DNA from: Streptomyces sp. KMM 9044
Lineage (GTDB): Bacteria; Actinomycetota; Actinomycetes; Streptomycetales; Streptomycetaceae
Length of the DNA stretch: 64,000 nt
Assembly: GCF_024701375.2 (NCBI RefSeq)
Contig: NZ_CP113910.1
Span: 2,232,001 to 2,296,000 of the forward strand
Direction of reading: 5' to 3'
Part shown: in pieces, positions 6,864 through 15,331 of the stretch
Position numbering within the stretch: the stretch's first letter is position 1
How the letters are laid out: the number at the start of each line of letters is the position of its first letter
Program-made: the position numbers and the translations under genes
Notes under the pieces: generated by a model
The model's input: only the letters and a program-made list of their open reading frames with translations
Databases searched by the model: none
What the model was told of the DNA's origin: nothing

Positions 6864-8072
6864 GTGGCGGCGGAGCAGAGCGAGACCCGGACCGCGGTCG
6901 GCAGCGGCCCGGCGCGGGCGACCGCGGCTGTGACCGCGCTGCTGACGTGTGCCATGGCCTTCTCGATGATGCAGCTGTTCCTGCTCGGCGCCCTGGGACC
7001 GCGGCTCGTGGACGACCTGGACGTGTCGCCGACCGTGCTGGGCCTGACCACGACCGTCGGCTTCGGGGCGGCGGCTGTGCTCTCACCGGCCGGTGGGCGT
7101 GTGGTGGACCGTCTGGGGCCACGCCGTTGTCTGGTCGCGCTGCTGCTGGTGTCGGCGGTGGCGCTGGCACTGATCGGGGCGGCTCCGGGGGCGGGGTTCC
7201 TGCTGGCGGCGGTCGCGCTGGGCGGGCTGCCGCAGGCACTGGCGAACCCCGCCACGAACAAGACGATCCTGGCCGCCGTTCCCGCCGAACGGCGCGGTTC
7301 GGTGACCGGGATGAAACAGTCGGGCGTGCAGTTGGGCGCGTTCGCCGCCGGACTGCCGCTGGCCGCGCTGGCCGGGGCCGTCGGCTGGCGGGGCGCGGTG
7401 TGGACGGCGGCCGGGACGGCCGTGGTGGCCGCGGTCTGGGCGGCGCGGGCCCTGCCCGCCGATCCGCCCCCGAAGTACGCGCCCGTCTCGTGGATCCCCC
7501 GGGGAACGATCGCCTGGCTGGCGGCCTACTCGCTACTGCTGGGCTGCGGCATCGCCTCCGTGAACACCTACCTCGCCCTCTACGGCGTACGGCGGCTCGA
7601 TCTCGGCCCGACGACGGCCGCCGCCCTGGTGGCGGTGCTGGGCGTGGCCGGGATCGCCGGGCGACTGGGCTGGTCCAAGGTCGCGGGACAACCGGGCCGA
7701 GCCGTGTGGCTGCCGGGCGCACTGGCGGCCGGTGCGGTGGGGGCGGCGCTGCTGCTCGCGGCCTCCGCGTACGCGCATCCGCTGGCCTGGGTCGCGGCGG
7801 TGGCCGTGGGCGTCTTCGCGGTCGCCGCGAACGCGGTCTCGATGGTGCTGGTGATGCAGCGCGCGGCAGCCGGCCGGGCCGGCCAGGACTCGGCGCTGGT
7901 CTCAGCCGGCTTCTTCGCCGGGTTCGCGCTCGGTCCGCCGCTGTTCGGGCTGCTCGCCGCGGCCGGTCACTACGGGGCGGGATGGCTGCTGGTCGCGGGA
8001 GAGTTCCTGGGCGCGGGCGTGGTGGCCCTGGTCTGGGCGGTGCGCGAACGGCGACCGGTCGTACGGCGATGA
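6864..8072 (+). CDS. MFS transporter
   Basis: A 402-residue transporter with about 12 predicted membrane helices. The MFS loop 2-3 signature is seen as GGRVVDRLGPRRCLVALLLV near residue 73, and NPATNKTILAAVPAERRG with TGMKQSGVQLGAFAAG marks helices 4-5. The GTG start at 6864 follows AGGAGGGG. The stop overlaps the ATG of the next gene by ATGA (8069-8072), so this is an operon with a GH88-type glycoside hydrolase. That pairing points to uptake of an unsaturated uronic-acid disaccharide or similar sugar acid, but the substrate is not shown by the sequence. It is divergent from the copper-linked membrane protein. Confidence 0.85.
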   Translation: MAAEQSETRTAVGSGPARATAAVTALLTCAMAFSMMQLFLLGALGPRLVDDLDVSPTVLGLTTTVGFGAAAVLSPAGGRVVDRLGPRRCLVALLLVSAVALALIGAAPGAGFLLAAVALGGLPQALANPATNKTILAAVPAERRGSVTGMKQSGVQLGAFAAGLPLAALAGAVGWRGAVWTAAGTAVVAAVWAARALPADPPPKYAPVSWIPRGTIAWLAAYSLLLGCGIASVNTYLALYGVRRLDLGPTTAAALVAVLGVAGIAGRLGWSKVAGQPGRAVWLPGALAAGAVGAALLLAASAYAHPLAWVAAVAVGVFAVAANAVSMVLVMQRAAAGRAGQDSALVSAGFFAGFALGPPLFGLLAAAGHYGAGWLLVAGEFLGAGVVALVWAVRERRPVVRR

Positions 8073-9088
8073 GTACGCCGCGTGCGGTCACGGGCCCCCC
8101 GCCTGCCGTACCCGACTGGGCCGGGCGGGCGCTGAAGTCCGTCCTCGACCGGGTGGCTGTCGCCCGGACCGATGTCGGCGACCGCTTCCCGCTGTTCGCG
8201 GACCCCGGCGGCGGCCGGTGGACGACGACCGGGCGGGGCTCGTGGACGGGCGGCTTCTGGGCAGGACTGCTGTGGCTCCGCGCCCGGTATTCCGGGCAGG
8301 GGATCGACCGCGAGGCCGCCAAACGGTTCACCGCCCGGCTCACCGGCTGGGTGGACGCCGACACCGCCACGCGCGGACTGATCCTCTGGTACGGCACGGC
8401 GCTCGCCGACACACCCGAGGCCGCCGTTCTGCGTCTGCGGGCGGCTGACGCCTGCCGGGACGCCTACGACTGCGAACTCGGCCTGGTTCCCTGGGGCTCG
8501 GCGTTCGGCGGACCCCGTCTCCTGGCGCGCGTGGACGGCGTGCCCGGCATGGTTCCGCTGCTTGCCTCGGTGGACCCACGGGCGGCCGGGTCCCATCTGC
8601 GCCGTCATCTGGAACTCTGCGCGGGTGATGGCTGCTTCCGCTGGTCCTGGCGGTACGAGCGGCCTGGCGGCTGGGCGTCCTGCGACGACCCGCCGCCCGG
8701 CTGGAGCCGAGGCCGCGCCTGGCTGCTGCTGGCCGTCGCCGATGCCGCGCACCATCTGGACACCGACGATCCGGCAGAATCCGTAAGTCACTTGCTCCGG
8801 GAACCGGCTGTGCCTCCGGCCGACGAGGCACACCCCGAAGGCCCTCTCGACACCTCCGCCGCCGCCATTACCACCGTGGCCCTGCTCAAGCTCGGCCACC
8901 GCGAGCAGGCGGTCACACTTCTCGACGAACTGGTCCGCACCCATGTCACGGCGGACGGCCGTCTCCTGAACGGCTGCTACGACCTCGCCGCCGGGACGGC
9001 GACGCAACACGAGCTGATCTGGGGCGACTTCTTCCTCGCGTACGCGCTCGCCACACTCACGGGCCTCGTCGGCCCGCACGACGCCTGA
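8069..9088 (+). CDS. Glycoside hydrolase family 88-like unsaturated glucuronyl hydrolase
   Basis: A 339-residue protein without signal peptide, so cytoplasmic. The N-terminal GSWTGGFWAGLLWLRARYSG is a hallmark of the (alpha/alpha)6 barrel of GH88 and related enzymes, which hydrate the vinyl ether of unsaturated uronic acids released by polysaccharide lyases. Further matches are the segment WSRGRAWLLLAVADAA and the C-terminal DTSAAAITTVALLKL and LIWGDFFLAYALA. It is translationally coupled to the upstream MFS gene. GH88 and GH105 are hard to separate by eye. An open frame extends upstream through the MFS gene but is an antisense-type artefact of GC bias. Confidence 0.75.
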   Translation: MSTPRAVTGPPPAVPDWAGRALKSVLDRVAVARTDVGDRFPLFADPGGGRWTTTGRGSWTGGFWAGLLWLRARYSGQGIDREAAKRFTARLTGWVDADTATRGLILWYGTALADTPEAAVLRLRAADACRDAYDCELGLVPWGSAFGGPRLLARVDGVPGMVPLLASVDPRAAGSHLRRHLELCAGDGCFRWSWRYERPGGWASCDDPPPGWSRGRAWLLLAVADAAHHLDTDDPAESVSHLLREPAVPPADEAHPEGPLDTSAAAITTVALLKLGHREQAVTLLDELVRTHVTADGRLLNGCYDLAAGTATQHELIWGDFFLAYALATLTGLVGPHDA

Positions 9089-9205
9089 GCGCTCCGCCGG
9101 ACGTGCCGTGTCATGCCGTCGTTCGTCTGCGGCACCGTCTCGGCCGGTCGCTCTCCTCGCTCTCGGCTTCGCTCGAAACCGGGGGACCCGTCGTCGTCGG
9201 TCGCG

Positions 9206-9330
9206 GGTCACGTCCCGCTGTCCGGTGTGGCCGATCTTGTATCTTCCGCCCCTCGGACACCGACGCACCGGCCATCGGGGGCAGCGCCTCCCAGCGGAAC
9301 GTGATCCGCTGCACCACTCCACGGGACACC
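9206..9330 (+). repeat. 125-bp direct repeat, copy B
   Basis: Second copy of the element at 4698-4822, same orientation, eight mismatches. It lies 117 bp after the GH88 stop codon in a 630-bp gap (9089-9718) between convergent genes. The two copies bracket the sigma-factor, paralogue B, MFS and GH88 genes. No gene in this gap is convincing. Confidence 0.85.
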
Positions 9331-9559
9331 GTCCCGTCGCGGCGGGGCCGCATGGCGATACGGCCCCGCATCCCTTCAGGGCGCTGTCGGACAGCGTGGA
9401 AACCGGCGGTCGTGCGAGGCGCGCGGAACCGCCCGGACAGCTTGCTTCCTCGTCGGAGCAGCCGTACGCGCGGGCGAGGGCCGGGGGCCGGCCGCCTCGA
9501 GGGGCGGGCCGGACGGTGACAGAGCCGCCCAACCTCACGCGCCGAGATCCAACCCAGTG

Positions 9560-9718
9560 CCGCGGCAGGCAATGTGTGCCCGTCAAGGGGCGGCGTCCGG
9601 TGCGTGCTCTCGGCGTGCCGGGCGCACGCCCCCGTACTGGACGTACTTGGGCTTGTGCCCGGTGCGGCGAGAGTGCGCACCGGACGCCGCGACGGGGCGA
9701 ACGTTGCCTGTTGCGGCC
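9560..9718. repeat. Large imperfect palindrome, 160 bp
   Basis: Arms of roughly 70-75 bases fold on each other: left blocks GGCGTCCGGTGCGTGCTCTC and GTGCCGGGCGCACGCCC pair with right blocks GAGAGTGCGCACCGGACGCC and GGGCTTGTGCCCGGTGC. The outer flanks GCAGGCAA/TTGCCTG also pair. The apex is around the GTAC pair at 9633-9646. It ends exactly at the stop codon of the leftward acyl-CoA dehydrogenase gene and faces the rightward GH88 gene, so it can act as a two-way terminator. Its size and internal structure are more like a dispersed palindromic (REP or MITE-like) element. Confidence 0.75.
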
Positions 9719-10891
9719 CTAGGTGGTGCGCAGGACCCGGCGCGCGACCGACGTGACGTGCAGTTCGTCCGGGCCATCGAGGAGCCGGGCCGCTCTGCCC
9801 GTGCGAAACAGGGCGGGCAGAGCGGTGTCCGGGCCGAGGCCGGCTGCTCCGTGGACCTGGATCGCCGCGTCGGCCACCTGCTGAAGGGTGCGGGCGGCGG
9901 CCACCTTGGCCAGGCCCACCTCCACGTGCGCGTCAGCCCCCGCGTCGAGGCGGGCCACCGCTTCGTACACCAGCGGGCGGGTGGTCCGCAGGGCGAGCAG
10001 CGACTCGAAGACGTGCTGCTGGACGAGTTGCAGGTCGCCGAGCGGGCCTCGGGAGCGGGTGCGGTTCACGGCGCGCTCGCGCATCAGGTCGAAGGCCCGG
10101 CGTGCCTGGCCCAGCCAGCGCAGGCAGCGCAGGGTACGGCCGAGTTGGAGTCGTTCGCCCGCGACGGCGAGGGCCTTGCCGCGCTCGCCGATCACATGGT
10201 CCCCGTCGACCATCACCTCGTCCAGGGCGATCTCCCACTGCCCGCCCGCACCGAACACCGGCAGTTCGCGCACCACACGGAAGCCGGGTGAGGAGGTGGG
10301 CACGAGGAGCAGCGACAGCTCTTCGCGGTCCGGCGGTTCGCCGTCGGTGCGGGCGAGGACCGTGACGAGGTCGGCGTCGGCGGCCCCACTGGTGAACCAC
10401 TTCCGCCCGTTCACCCGCCAGCTTCCGTCCTCCTCCGGCACGGCACGCGTGGCGGTGAGGAAGGGGTCGGTGCCCGGTGTCTCGGGCTCGGTCATCGCGT
10501 AGCAGGCCCGTATCTCCCCGGCGACCAGGCGCTCGGCGTAGCGGTCGCGGACGCCGGGGCTGCCGTGCCGCCACAGCATCAGCGTGTCGAGCAGAGGTGC
10601 CGATCCGAGGGCGGCCGGTCCGTGGTCGCTGGCTCCCTCCGCTTCGGCGACATGCGCGTACGACCCCAGCGGCAGCCCTTGCCCGCCGAGTTCGGCGGGA
10701 AGCGGCAACGCCCACAGCCCCTCGGCCGTCGCTGCCTCCCGCAGTCCGTGCAGGGCGGCTGCGGCTTCCGGTCCGCCGGCGTCCAGCAGCGGTTCACGGG
10801 GCACCACCCGGTCGCGTACGAACGCCCCGACGCGGTCTCTCAACTCTGTTGTTTCCGCCGGGCATTGGGGCGCTCCGGTGAAGTCCTCCAT
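9719..10891 (-). CDS. Acyl-CoA dehydrogenase family protein
   Basis: A 390-residue flavoprotein of normal family length. The FAD/acyl-CoA signature appears as RACYAMTEPETPGTD (about residue 130) and GRKWFTSGAADADLVTVLAR, and the C-terminal half has the helical bundle with RGPLGDLQLVQQHVFE and IQVHGAAGLGPDT, which places FAD-contacting residues as expected. It probably introduces a double bond into an acyl-CoA thioester. The ATG at 10891 has GAGGAG upstream. It is divergent from a CoA-transferase and an acyl-CoA ligase with a 126-bp shared promoter region, so the three genes likely make one pathway. The substrate is unknown. Confidence 0.9.
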   Translation of the reverse strand: MEDFTGAPQCPAETTELRDRVGAFVRDRVVPREPLLDAGGPEAAAALHGLREAATAEGLWALPLPAELGGQGLPLGSYAHVAEAEGASDHGPAALGSAPLLDTLMLWRHGSPGVRDRYAERLVAGEIRACYAMTEPETPGTDPFLTATRAVPEEDGSWRVNGRKWFTSGAADADLVTVLARTDGEPPDREELSLLLVPTSSPGFRVVRELPVFGAGGQWEIALDEVMVDGDHVIGERGKALAVAGERLQLGRTLRCLRWLGQARRAFDLMRERAVNRTRSRGPLGDLQLVQQHVFESLLALRTTRPLVYEAVARLDAGADAHVEVGLAKVAAARTLQQVADAAIQVHGAAGLGPDTALPALFRTGRAARLLDGPDELHVTSVARRVLRTT

Positions 10892-11017
10892 GCGGATTTC
10901 TCCTCACTTTCCTCAGAGGTCACGGGAACCCCGGCCGTCGGCCGTCCGACTTCCTCTTCCGTGGAACAGGTCGGGGGCGACCGCCCCCGGGTTCCCGCGC
11001 GTCAGGAAAGGAGTGGC

Positions 11018-12757
11018 ATGGCGACTCCAGCCACACCGGCCGTCGCTCGGACGGTCGGCCCCCTCGACGGACTCCGACTGGAGAGCTCAGGTCCACCGGG
11101 TCCGGCGGACGGCCTCGTCGCGGAGCATCTGCGGCTGCTCGGCGCCCGGGGAGACGGAAGCTCCGGCAGCCGGCTCACCGTCACCGGAGAAGACCTCGGC
11201 GAGGTCACCGCCCGCACCACATGGGGCATGACCGCGACGGACGAGGCCACCGCTCAGGCGGCGACGGGCATCATGGCGGTGCACGGTCGGCGCGACGGCT
11301 CCCCGCGCGGGCTCGCCGTCGACTACGCCGCCACCGCCACCGGCGTGCTCGCCGTGCAGGGCCTGCTGGCCGGGCTCCTGGCCTCGGCGCGCGGAGGCGG
11401 GCGCACCGCGCAGGTGGAGGTGAGCGCGGAGCGGGCCGGTCTGCTCGCGGCCTCGCAGTACCTGGCCGCCGCCGGGGCGGAGGAGGGCGAGGCCGCCGAA
11501 CTCGCGCCCGGCGGGCCCCCCTTCACCTCCGCCGACGGGACCGTCTTCGAACTGGAGACGCTCGACCCTGGGGTGTGGGCGGCGTTCTGGCGCGCCCTCG
11601 ACGCACCGGAGGAGGCGATACGTCAGGGGTGGCGGCCCTTCCAGTTCCGTTACGCCACCGCCTGCGCTCCCTTCCCGCGGACCCTGCACGAGGCGGTGCG
11701 GGCGAGCTCCTGGGAGCGGGTCCGGCACACCGCCGAGACGTCCGGCGCCGATGTGTGCCCGCTGCGGTCACTCGCCGAACGGGCGGCGGAGTACGACGGG
11801 GCCCCGCCCTGGGAACTGAGCCCGCGCGACGCCACGTACGCCCCGGGGAGAGCGAGCGGCGATCCGCCGCTGTCCGGGTTCACCGTCCTGGAGGCCGGCC
11901 GCCGCGTCCAGGCCCCGCTTGCCGCCCATCTCCTCGGTCTGCTGGGCGCGGAGGTGATCCGGATCGAGCCGCCGGGCGGCGACCCGTTGCGTGGTATGCC
12001 GCCCACCTGCTCGGGTGTCTCGGCACGGTGGCTCGCGCTGAACCGGGGCAAGAAGGCCGTCGAGGTGGACATCAAGTCCCCGGCCGACCGGGAGCGGCTG
12101 CGCGAGATGGCCGCCGACGCCGATGTGTTCCTGCACAACTGGGCGCCGGGCAAGGCCGCGCAACTCGGCCTCGACCACGAGCACCTGGCCGCCGCCAACC
12201 CCGCGCTCGTCTACGCGTACACCAGCGGCTGGGCCGGCCGGCTGCCAGGCGCTCCTATGGGCACCGACTTCATGGTCCAGGCCCGTACCGGGGTGGGTGA
12301 GGCCGTACGGCCCGCCGACGAGACACCCGCGCCGTCGCTGATGACACTGCTCGACGTCCTCGGCGGGCTGCTCGGCACCGAGGGGGTCCTGGCGGGGCTG
12401 CTGCTGCGTGAGCGCACTGGTCACGGGGTGCGCGTCGACTCGTCTCTCCTCGGCGCCGCCGACGTGCTCACGGCACCCGCCCGGGCCCGGGCCGCACAAG
12501 GGCTCGACCCGCGTCAGCCGGCTGGGTTCCGCCGCCCGCTGCCGACGACGGACGGCTGGATCGCCCTTCCCGATCACGGCGCGATCCCGTACGACGTACG
12601 CGGACTGTCCACCGGTCAGGCGCTTTTGCGGTTGCGCGAGCGTGGTCTGGCCGCCGTCCCGGTCGTCACCGACCTCGCCCTTCTCCTCTCCTCCGGCTCG
12701 ATCAGCCGCGACGCCCACGGCGCACCCGCCGTGCCGACCCCCTGGAGCTTCGTATGA
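11018..12757 (+). CDS. CaiB/BaiF family III CoA-transferase, tandem-domain
   Basis: A 579-residue protein, longer than single-domain family III CoA-transferases (about 400). The second half carries the family signature: FTVLEAGRRVQAPLAAHLLG, LLGAEVIRIEPPGGDPLRGM, ALNRGKKAVEVDIKSPADRE and the ADVFLHNWAPGKAAQLGLD strand. The first half is a weaker, partly degenerate copy (TGIMAVHGRRDGSPRGLAVD). Family III enzymes move CoA between carboxylic acids. The ATG at 11018 follows AAAGGAG. The stop overlaps the start of the downstream acyl-CoA ligase gene by ATGA (12754-12757), which shows translational coupling. Confidence 0.85.
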   Translation: MATPATPAVARTVGPLDGLRLESSGPPGPADGLVAEHLRLLGARGDGSSGSRLTVTGEDLGEVTARTTWGMTATDEATAQAATGIMAVHGRRDGSPRGLAVDYAATATGVLAVQGLLAGLLASARGGGRTAQVEVSAERAGLLAASQYLAAAGAEEGEAAELAPGGPPFTSADGTVFELETLDPGVWAAFWRALDAPEEAIRQGWRPFQFRYATACAPFPRTLHEAVRASSWERVRHTAETSGADVCPLRSLAERAAEYDGAPPWELSPRDATYAPGRASGDPPLSGFTVLEAGRRVQAPLAAHLLGLLGAEVIRIEPPGGDPLRGMPPTCSGVSARWLALNRGKKAVEVDIKSPADRERLREMAADADVFLHNWAPGKAAQLGLDHEHLAAANPALVYAYTSGWAGRLPGAPMGTDFMVQARTGVGEAVRPADETPAPSLMTLLDVLGGLLGTEGVLAGLLLRERTGHGVRVDSSLLGAADVLTAPARARAAQGLDPRQPAGFRRPLPTTDGWIALPDHGAIPYDVRGLSTGQALLRLRERGLAAVPVVTDLALLLSSGSISRDAHGAPAVPTPWSFV

Positions 12758-14421
12758 CCGTGGCCCTGCACGACCTGCTTCCCGCCGGACTGCGCCGCGG
12801 CTGGGCGGTCGACGGCAGCTGCCCCGACCTCGACCTCTACAGCCTCTACCGGTCCCGGCAGATCGCCGACCCGCACCGCACCGCGGTCCTCGATGCCAGG
12901 GGGAAGCTCTGTTACACCGCCATGGACCGTAAGGTGCGATGTCTGGCCGCCGGGCTGTCCGGGCTCGGCATACGCGCCGGCGACGTCGTCGGCATACAGC
13001 TCCCCAACGGCCGGGGCGCCGTCATCGCCGACCTCGCGCTGGCCGCCCTGGGCGCGATCGCGCTGCCCTTCCCGGTCGGCCGCGGCCACCGCGAGGCGGC
13101 CTCGCTGCTGCGCAGGGCGGAGGCGGTCGCCGTCATCGCCGCCACCGAACACCGCGGCAACCACCACGCCGCCGGCCTGCTCGCTCTGACCGGTGAACTG
13201 CCCGACCTGCGCACCGTGATCAGCGCCGGGCCGGGAACCGCCCCCGAAGGCACTGTCGCGCTCTCCTCACTGCTGCGCACCGACCCCACTTCCTTCAGTC
13301 CGGCCCGCCCCGACCCCGACTCCGCCGCCCGCATCCTCGTCTCGTCCGGCTCCGAGGCCGAGCCGAAGATGGTGGCTTACTCCCACAACGCGCTGGCCGG
13401 CGGCCGCGGCAACTTCCTGGCCTCCCTCATCCCCGACGGTCAGCCGCCGCGCTGTCTCTTCCTCGTACCGCTGGCCTCCGCGTTCGGCAGCAACGGCACC
13501 GCCGTCACGCTCGCCCGGCACGGCGGAACGCTCGTCCTGCTGGACCACTTCACCCCCGAGGCGGCCCTGGACGCGCTCGCCGAGCACGAGCCCACGCATG
13601 TCCTGGGCGTGCCGACCATGATCCGGATGATGCTGGACCGGACCGCCGAGGGGCGGCACCCGGCGCCGACTCCCCCGACGGCCGTCGTCGTCGGCGGCTC
13701 GCCGCTCGACGAGGCCACGGCCGAGGAGGCCCGCCGGGTCTTCGGCTGCCCGGTCGTGAACCTCTACGGCTCGGCCGACGGCGTCAACTGCCACACCGGG
13801 CTGAGTGATGAACCCCTGCGCGGGGAAGGGCCCGGCATCCTCGCGGGACACCCCGACCCGCGCGTCGCCGACATCCGTATAGCCGTCCCCGGCACACCCG
13901 AACTGCAGGAAGCGCCGAAGGGGTCGGTCGGTGAGATCGTCGCCCGCGGTCCCATGACGCCACTGTGCTATGTGGCCGCCCCGGACCTTGATGCCCGCTA
14001 CCGCACCGCCGACGGTTGGGTACGCACCGGCGACCTCGGCCTGGTCGAGGACGACGGCAACCTGCGGATCGTCGGCCGCCTGAAGGACGTCGTCATAAGG
14101 GGCGGGGCCAATATCAGCCCGGCCGAGGTGGAGATCGAGCTCGCCGGCCATCCGCTGGTCCGGGACGTGGTGTGCGTCGGGGTGCCGGATGCGCTGATGG
14201 GCGAGCGGCTGGCGGCCTGCGTGGTGTCGCGGGGTAATGCGCCCACGCTGGAGGAGCTGTCCGCGCACCTGGACAGGCGCGGACTTGAGCGGCGCAAGCA
14301 CCCCGAACACCTGGTGTTCGTCACGGAGTTGCCGTTGACTCCGGCGGGCAAGCCGGACCGGGCGCTGCTGCGGGAGCGGTGCGCGGCGCAGGCACCGGAG
14401 CCCGCGGCGCAGGCCGTGTGA
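12754..14421 (+). CDS. Class I adenylate-forming enzyme, acyl-CoA ligase-like
   Basis: A 555-residue ANL-superfamily enzyme. Core motifs are present but altered: the phosphate loop reads LVSSGSEAEPKMVAYSHNAL (usual TSGTTGxPK), motif A5 is NLYGSADG rather than YGxTE, and later motifs are regular (VRTGDLGLVEDDGNLRIVGR, KDVVIRGGANISPAEVEIEL). The catalytic lysine sits in TPAGKPDRALL near the C-terminus. It should activate a carboxylate as acyl-AMP and pass it to CoA. The gene is coupled to the CoA-transferase and ends before a strong hairpin. The substrate is unknown; the unusual phosphate loop may make it slow or specialised. Confidence 0.85.
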   Translation: MTVALHDLLPAGLRRGWAVDGSCPDLDLYSLYRSRQIADPHRTAVLDARGKLCYTAMDRKVRCLAAGLSGLGIRAGDVVGIQLPNGRGAVIADLALAALGAIALPFPVGRGHREAASLLRRAEAVAVIAATEHRGNHHAAGLLALTGELPDLRTVISAGPGTAPEGTVALSSLLRTDPTSFSPARPDPDSAARILVSSGSEAEPKMVAYSHNALAGGRGNFLASLIPDGQPPRCLFLVPLASAFGSNGTAVTLARHGGTLVLLDHFTPEAALDALAEHEPTHVLGVPTMIRMMLDRTAEGRHPAPTPPTAVVVGGSPLDEATAEEARRVFGCPVVNLYGSADGVNCHTGLSDEPLRGEGPGILAGHPDPRVADIRIAVPGTPELQEAPKGSVGEIVARGPMTPLCYVAAPDLDARYRTADGWVRTGDLGLVEDDGNLRIVGRLKDVVIRGGANISPAEVEIELAGHPLVRDVVCVGVPDALMGERLAACVVSRGNAPTLEELSAHLDRRGLERRKHPEHLVFVTELPLTPAGKPDRALLRERCAAQAPEPAAQAV

Positions 14422-14434
14422 CCCGTACGTGAGA

Positions 14435-14461
14435 GGGCCGCCGTGTGTCTCCCGGCGGCCC
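14435..14461. terminator. Terminator hairpin between convergent genes
   Basis: GGGCCGCCG (14435-14443) pairs perfectly with CGGCGGCCC (14453-14461) across a nine-base loop. It lies 13 bp after the acyl-CoA ligase stop codon and 45 bp beyond the end of the leftward metal-binding protein gene, so it can stop transcription from both sides. Confidence 0.75.
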
Positions 14462-14506
14462 CGCACTCCTGTCAGGAGGACTCCCCCTCCTCCCTCGCGT
14501 GCCCCG

Positions 14507-15331
14507 CTACGGGGCCAGCGCCTTCTCGATCGTCTCCGCCGCGTTCTTGTAGACGGTCATCAGATCCAGGTCCTTGCCCGGGTAGTTGACGATCTCCACC
14601 TGCTTCGCCCCCGAGTCCGGCAGCACCTCGCCCGTCGTCATGTGGACGTTGTCGAAGACGTACGCGGGTTTCTTCCCCGACAGCTCGGACAGCTGCTTGG
14701 CCGTCACGGCCTCGGGGCCGTACGTGCCGCTCACCTCGGCGCCCGCCAGTTTCGCCGACCAGAGGGAGAACACCTGGGCGACGACGGTCGGGGCATTGCC
14801 GCCCGGCCATGCCTCCTTCAACTGCTTCTGCAGCGTGCCGTACTCGCTCTCGAAGGAGGCGTTCCACTGAGTGGCGGCGTCCCCGGTGCCGAACAGCTCG
14901 CCCAGGCGTGCCACTTCGGTGCTCACCTTGTCGGCGTCGTTGTCCAGGTTGACCTCGACCAGCTTCGCGTCGGACCCGGCGGCTTCCTTGATCTTCTCCG
15001 CGTACGGCTCGAAGGGTGCGTAGAGCACGAAGTCGGCGCCGGCGACGGCCGTGAGGTCGGACGGTTTGGGGTCGTAGTCGGGGGCGTGCTGCGCGGACGA
15101 CGGGACGATGACCTTCACGTCCTCGGCACCCGCGGCTTTCGCGAAGGCGCCCTCCCAGGTGGTGGTGGCAACGACGACGGGCGTGTCGGCGTCGGTCTTC
15201 CCGCTCGTGCTCGCGTCCGAGCTGTCGGCCTTGTCGGAGCCGCAGCCGGTGGCGGTCAGGACGAGCGCGGTGCTCAGACTCAGTGCGAGAAGGGAAGGGA
15301 CACGGATGATGCGGACGCGGATGCGCGCCAT
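14507..15331 (-). CDS. Metal ABC transporter substrate-binding lipoprotein (ZnuA/TroA family)
   Basis: A 274-residue lipoprotein (lipobox region TATGCGSD, Cys at about 30). The cluster A-I fold is indicated by VVVATTTWEGAFAKAAG, SAQHAPDYDPKPSDLTAVAG (first metal-ligand loop) and DADKVSTEVARLGELFG. The usual long His/Asp-rich loop of ZnuA is missing, and the second canonical histidine loop (HxWLDP) is replaced by VNLDNDAD, so the metal specificity may be atypical. It overlaps the permease gene by 52 bp and is the last gene of the three-gene operon. Zinc or manganese import is the family role. Confidence 0.8.
   Translation of the reverse strand: MARIRVRIIRVPSLLALSLSTALVLTATGCGSDKADSSDASTSGKTDADTPVVVATTTWEGAFAKAAGAEDVKVIVPSSAQHAPDYDPKPSDLTAVAGADFVLYAPFEPYAEKIKEAAGSDAKLVEVNLDNDADKVSTEVARLGELFGTGDAATQWNASFESEYGTLQKQLKEAWPGGNAPTVVAQVFSLWSAKLAGAEVSGTYGPEAVTAKQLSELSGKKPAYVFDNVHMTTGEVLPDSGAKQVEIVNYPGKDLDLMTVYKNAAETIEKALAP

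Noticed and set aside
6755..8068. Long Gly/Arg-rich open frame upstream of and joined to the GH88 gene
   Set aside because: It is the out-of-frame shadow of the MFS gene; the GH88 start at 8069 is coupled to the MFS stop.
6808..8412. 534-codon minus-strand frame over the MFS gene
   Set aside because: Pro/Arg-rich composition and antisense phase show it is a GC-bias artefact.
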